DNA of 62,484 nt, from assembly GCA_034440515.1 (NCBI GenBank), contig JAWXCF010000050.1:1-62484 (forward strand). The letters run 5' to 3'. This stretch comes from JAWXCF01 sp034440515. GTDB taxonomy: Bacteria; Bacteroidota; Bacteroidia; CAILMK01. Shown in pieces: positions 61,109 to 62,484 of the stretch. The number at the start of each line of letters is the position of its first letter. Positions within the stretch are counted from its first letter, which is position 1. Below the pieces are notes generated by a model. That model saw only the letters and a list, made by a program, of their open reading frames with translations, was not told the DNA's origin and ran no database searches. The position numbers and the translations under genes were made by a program.

Positions 61109-62314
61109 TTATTTATCTAGCATTTGGGTGTAGATCAAATCATTTATTTCCTCTCTACGTCTGATAAGTTTTAGCTCTGTACCATCTTTCAACACTTCAG
61201 CTGGTCTTAATCTACTATTGTATTGTGAACTCATACTAAAGCCATAGGCACCAGCATTATACATTGCTAAAACATCCCCTTCCCTTATCTCAGATATTTT
61301 TCTATCCCAACCAAAAGTATCAGTCTCGCATATATTACCTACGACACTATATACTCGCTCTATCTCAGTCACATTCGATATATTTTCTATTCTGTGGTAG
61401 GCTTCGTACATCATTGGTCTAATCAAGTGGTTTAAACCAGAGTTTACCCCTGCAAATACGGTACTTACAGTTTGCTTTACCACATTTACATTTACTAAGA
61501 ACACTCCTGCTTGGCTGACAAGGTATTTACCTGGCTCGCACCATAACTCTAGGTCTTTGCCATATTCTGTGCAAAATTCTTTAAATCTAATAGAAACTTG
61601 TCTGCCTATTTCTTCAATTGGTGATTCTACATCTCCAGGTTTATACGGCACTTTAAACCCAGATCCAAAGTCTATATATTTTAAATCTTTAAAGTCTTTA
61701 GCAACATCTAGTAAAATGTCTAAACCATATATAAATGATTGTGGATCTACTATATCACTTCCGGTATGCATATGTAAACCTGCCACCTGTATGTCGTATA
61801 GTTGAATAATTCTAAGTAAGTGTCTAATTTGATGTATGCTTATTCCAAATTTGCTATCTATATGTCCTGTTTGGATGTGACTATTTCCACCTGCTAAAAC
61901 GTGGGGATTAATTCTTACGCAAATAGGAACACTATTGCCATATTTTGATCCAAATTGCTCTAATATTGGTAGTGCATCTATATTGATGTGTACTCCAAAT
62001 TCTACAGCCTTACTAATTTCTGCTATGTCAACGCAGTTGGGTGTATATAGTATTTCATCCTGTTGAAAACCGGCGAATAATCCCAGTTCTACCTCTTGTA
62101 TTGATACCGTATCTAGACCACAACCTTCTGCTTTTAACAGTTTTAAAATATGTATATTGGTGTTTGCTTTACAAGCATATTTAGGTTTTATGGTTATATC
62201 GGTAAATGAATTTACTAGTCGTTTATACTGATGTCTAATTATATCTGCGTCGTAATAATATAGGGGTGTGCCGAATTGTTCAGCAGCGTGTAGTAGAAAT
62301 TTAGTATTATGCAT
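61109..62314 (-). CDS. lysA: Diaminopimelate decarboxylase
   Basis: Last step of lysine synthesis: decarboxylation of meso-diaminopimelate, PLP dependent. 401 residues of the alanine-racemase-like fold: PLP Lys in KPKYACKANTN (about 47), HMHTGSDI (about 181-188), GSGFKVPYKPGDVESP (about 218-233), CEPGKYLVSQAG (about 260-271), and Cys-Glu of the active site in GNICETDTFGWDR (about 329-341). The carboxyl part NAGAYGFSMSSQYN is normal. The 170-bp region after its start holds TACCTTCG (minus strand, 62391-62384), the same -7-like sequence as before mdh. No clear -33. Confidence 0.96.
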   Translation of the reverse strand: MHNTKFLLHAAEQFGTPLYYYDADIIRHQYKRLVNSFTDITIKPKYACKANTNIHILKLLKAEGCGLDTVSIQEVELGLFAGFQQDEILYTPNCVDIAEISKAVEFGVHINIDALPILEQFGSKYGNSVPICVRINPHVLAGGNSHIQTGHIDSKFGISIHQIRHLLRIIQLYDIQVAGLHMHTGSDIVDPQSFIYGLDILLDVAKDFKDLKYIDFGSGFKVPYKPGDVESPIEEIGRQVSIRFKEFCTEYGKDLELWCEPGKYLVSQAGVFLVNVNVVKQTVSTVFAGVNSGLNHLIRPMMYEAYHRIENISNVTEIERVYSVVGNICETDTFGWDRKISEIREGDVLAMYNAGAYGFSMSSQYNSRLRPAEVLKDGTELKLIRRREEINDLIYTQMLDK

Positions 62315-62484
62315 AAGTAGCGTACTTTATAATAAAATATTCCCCTATGGAAATATCATATTATTCTCAATAATTTTGACCTGCGAAGGTACGTTAGCAA
62401 ACAATTTAAATAGAGAAAATTCTATTGATTTTAAAGCTGTATTTTAACAAATTATAAATAAGGCTTTATAATTCGAGTAAGGCA

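Noticed and set aside
1..62484. Search for tRNA or rRNA genes, CRISPR arrays, insertion sequences, toxin-antitoxin or restriction genes.
   Set aside because: None could be recognised by eye; gaps between genes are short and hold only promoters, terminators and palindromes.

Overview
The window looks like chromosomal core sequence from an AT-rich member of the Bacteroidota. Four proteins end in a C-terminal domain of the type-IX-secretion sorting kind. Several proteins belong to families seen mainly in Bacteroidota, such as the DUF4296-like lipoprotein, the Wzi/RemB-like barrel and the TlpA protein with a DUF4369-like front half. Purine-rich Shine-Dalgarno sites are not evident. Promoters match the Bacteroidota pattern TTTG-N(17-23)-TAnnTTTG. 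I see no rRNA, tRNA, CRISPR array, phage or insertion sequence. Coding density is very high, and many neighbours overlap by 1 to 14 bases.

Region by region. 1-6710 (minus): an apparent five-gene run of MacB-type ABC permease, Wzi/RemB-like barrel, asparaginase II, purD and an SLC13 anion transporter cut by the window edge. 6749-10790 (plus): a one-TM conserved protein, a methylmalonyl-CoA-mutase large subunit without a B12 domain, then dnaA behind a 413-bp AT-rich gap that may hold a replication origin. 10847-19885: rsmE, a GH3-family synthetase, an uncharacterised lipoprotein plus outer-membrane protein pair, a Ste24-type M48 protease coupled to a TPR protein, and a queuosine-precursor transporter. 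19882-25997: glmM-iscS, a methyltransferase/PAP2/PaiB-like operon, mdh and a retropepsin-like protein. 26177-31448: a T9SS cargo protein, a perR-peroxiredoxin unit, a secreted M1 peptidase and an enoyl-CoA hydratase. 31630-38027: parE-parC (topoisomerase IV), then a secreted T9SS metalloprotease as the last gene of the priA-yigZ run. 38614-47808: priA, a 53-residue membrane protein, a YugP-like protease, the DUF4296-like lipoprotein, a YggS-type PLP protein, htpG, a methionine/glutamine aminotransferase coupled to an omega-amidase, and an RluA-type pseudouridine synthase. 47815-53272: alaS-gatB-tlpA, running on into the RluA gene. 53445-62314: a 1046-aa T9SS protein with repeated OB-like modules, a large surface protein, xerD and lysA.

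Most genes are housekeeping (replication start and restart, decatenation, translation, purine, lysine and amino-sugar synthesis, protein folding, peroxide defence). I did not find a dedicated new defence or mobile system. The most unusual signals are regulatory: near-perfect -7 boxes lying only 3-6 bases before start codons, which suggests leaderless mRNAs; a PerR-like regulator that keeps the peroxide-sensing ligands but has lost the structural zinc cysteines; paired palindromes and alternative hairpins in front of dnaA, the GH3 gene and the YugP gene; and four convergent gene pairs sharing a 4-bp stop-codon palindrome. Uncharacterised protein sets worth study are the GH3 enzyme, the lipoprotein/outer-membrane pair at 13.2-16.6 kb, the OB-repeat T9SS protein and the 1170-residue surface protein.
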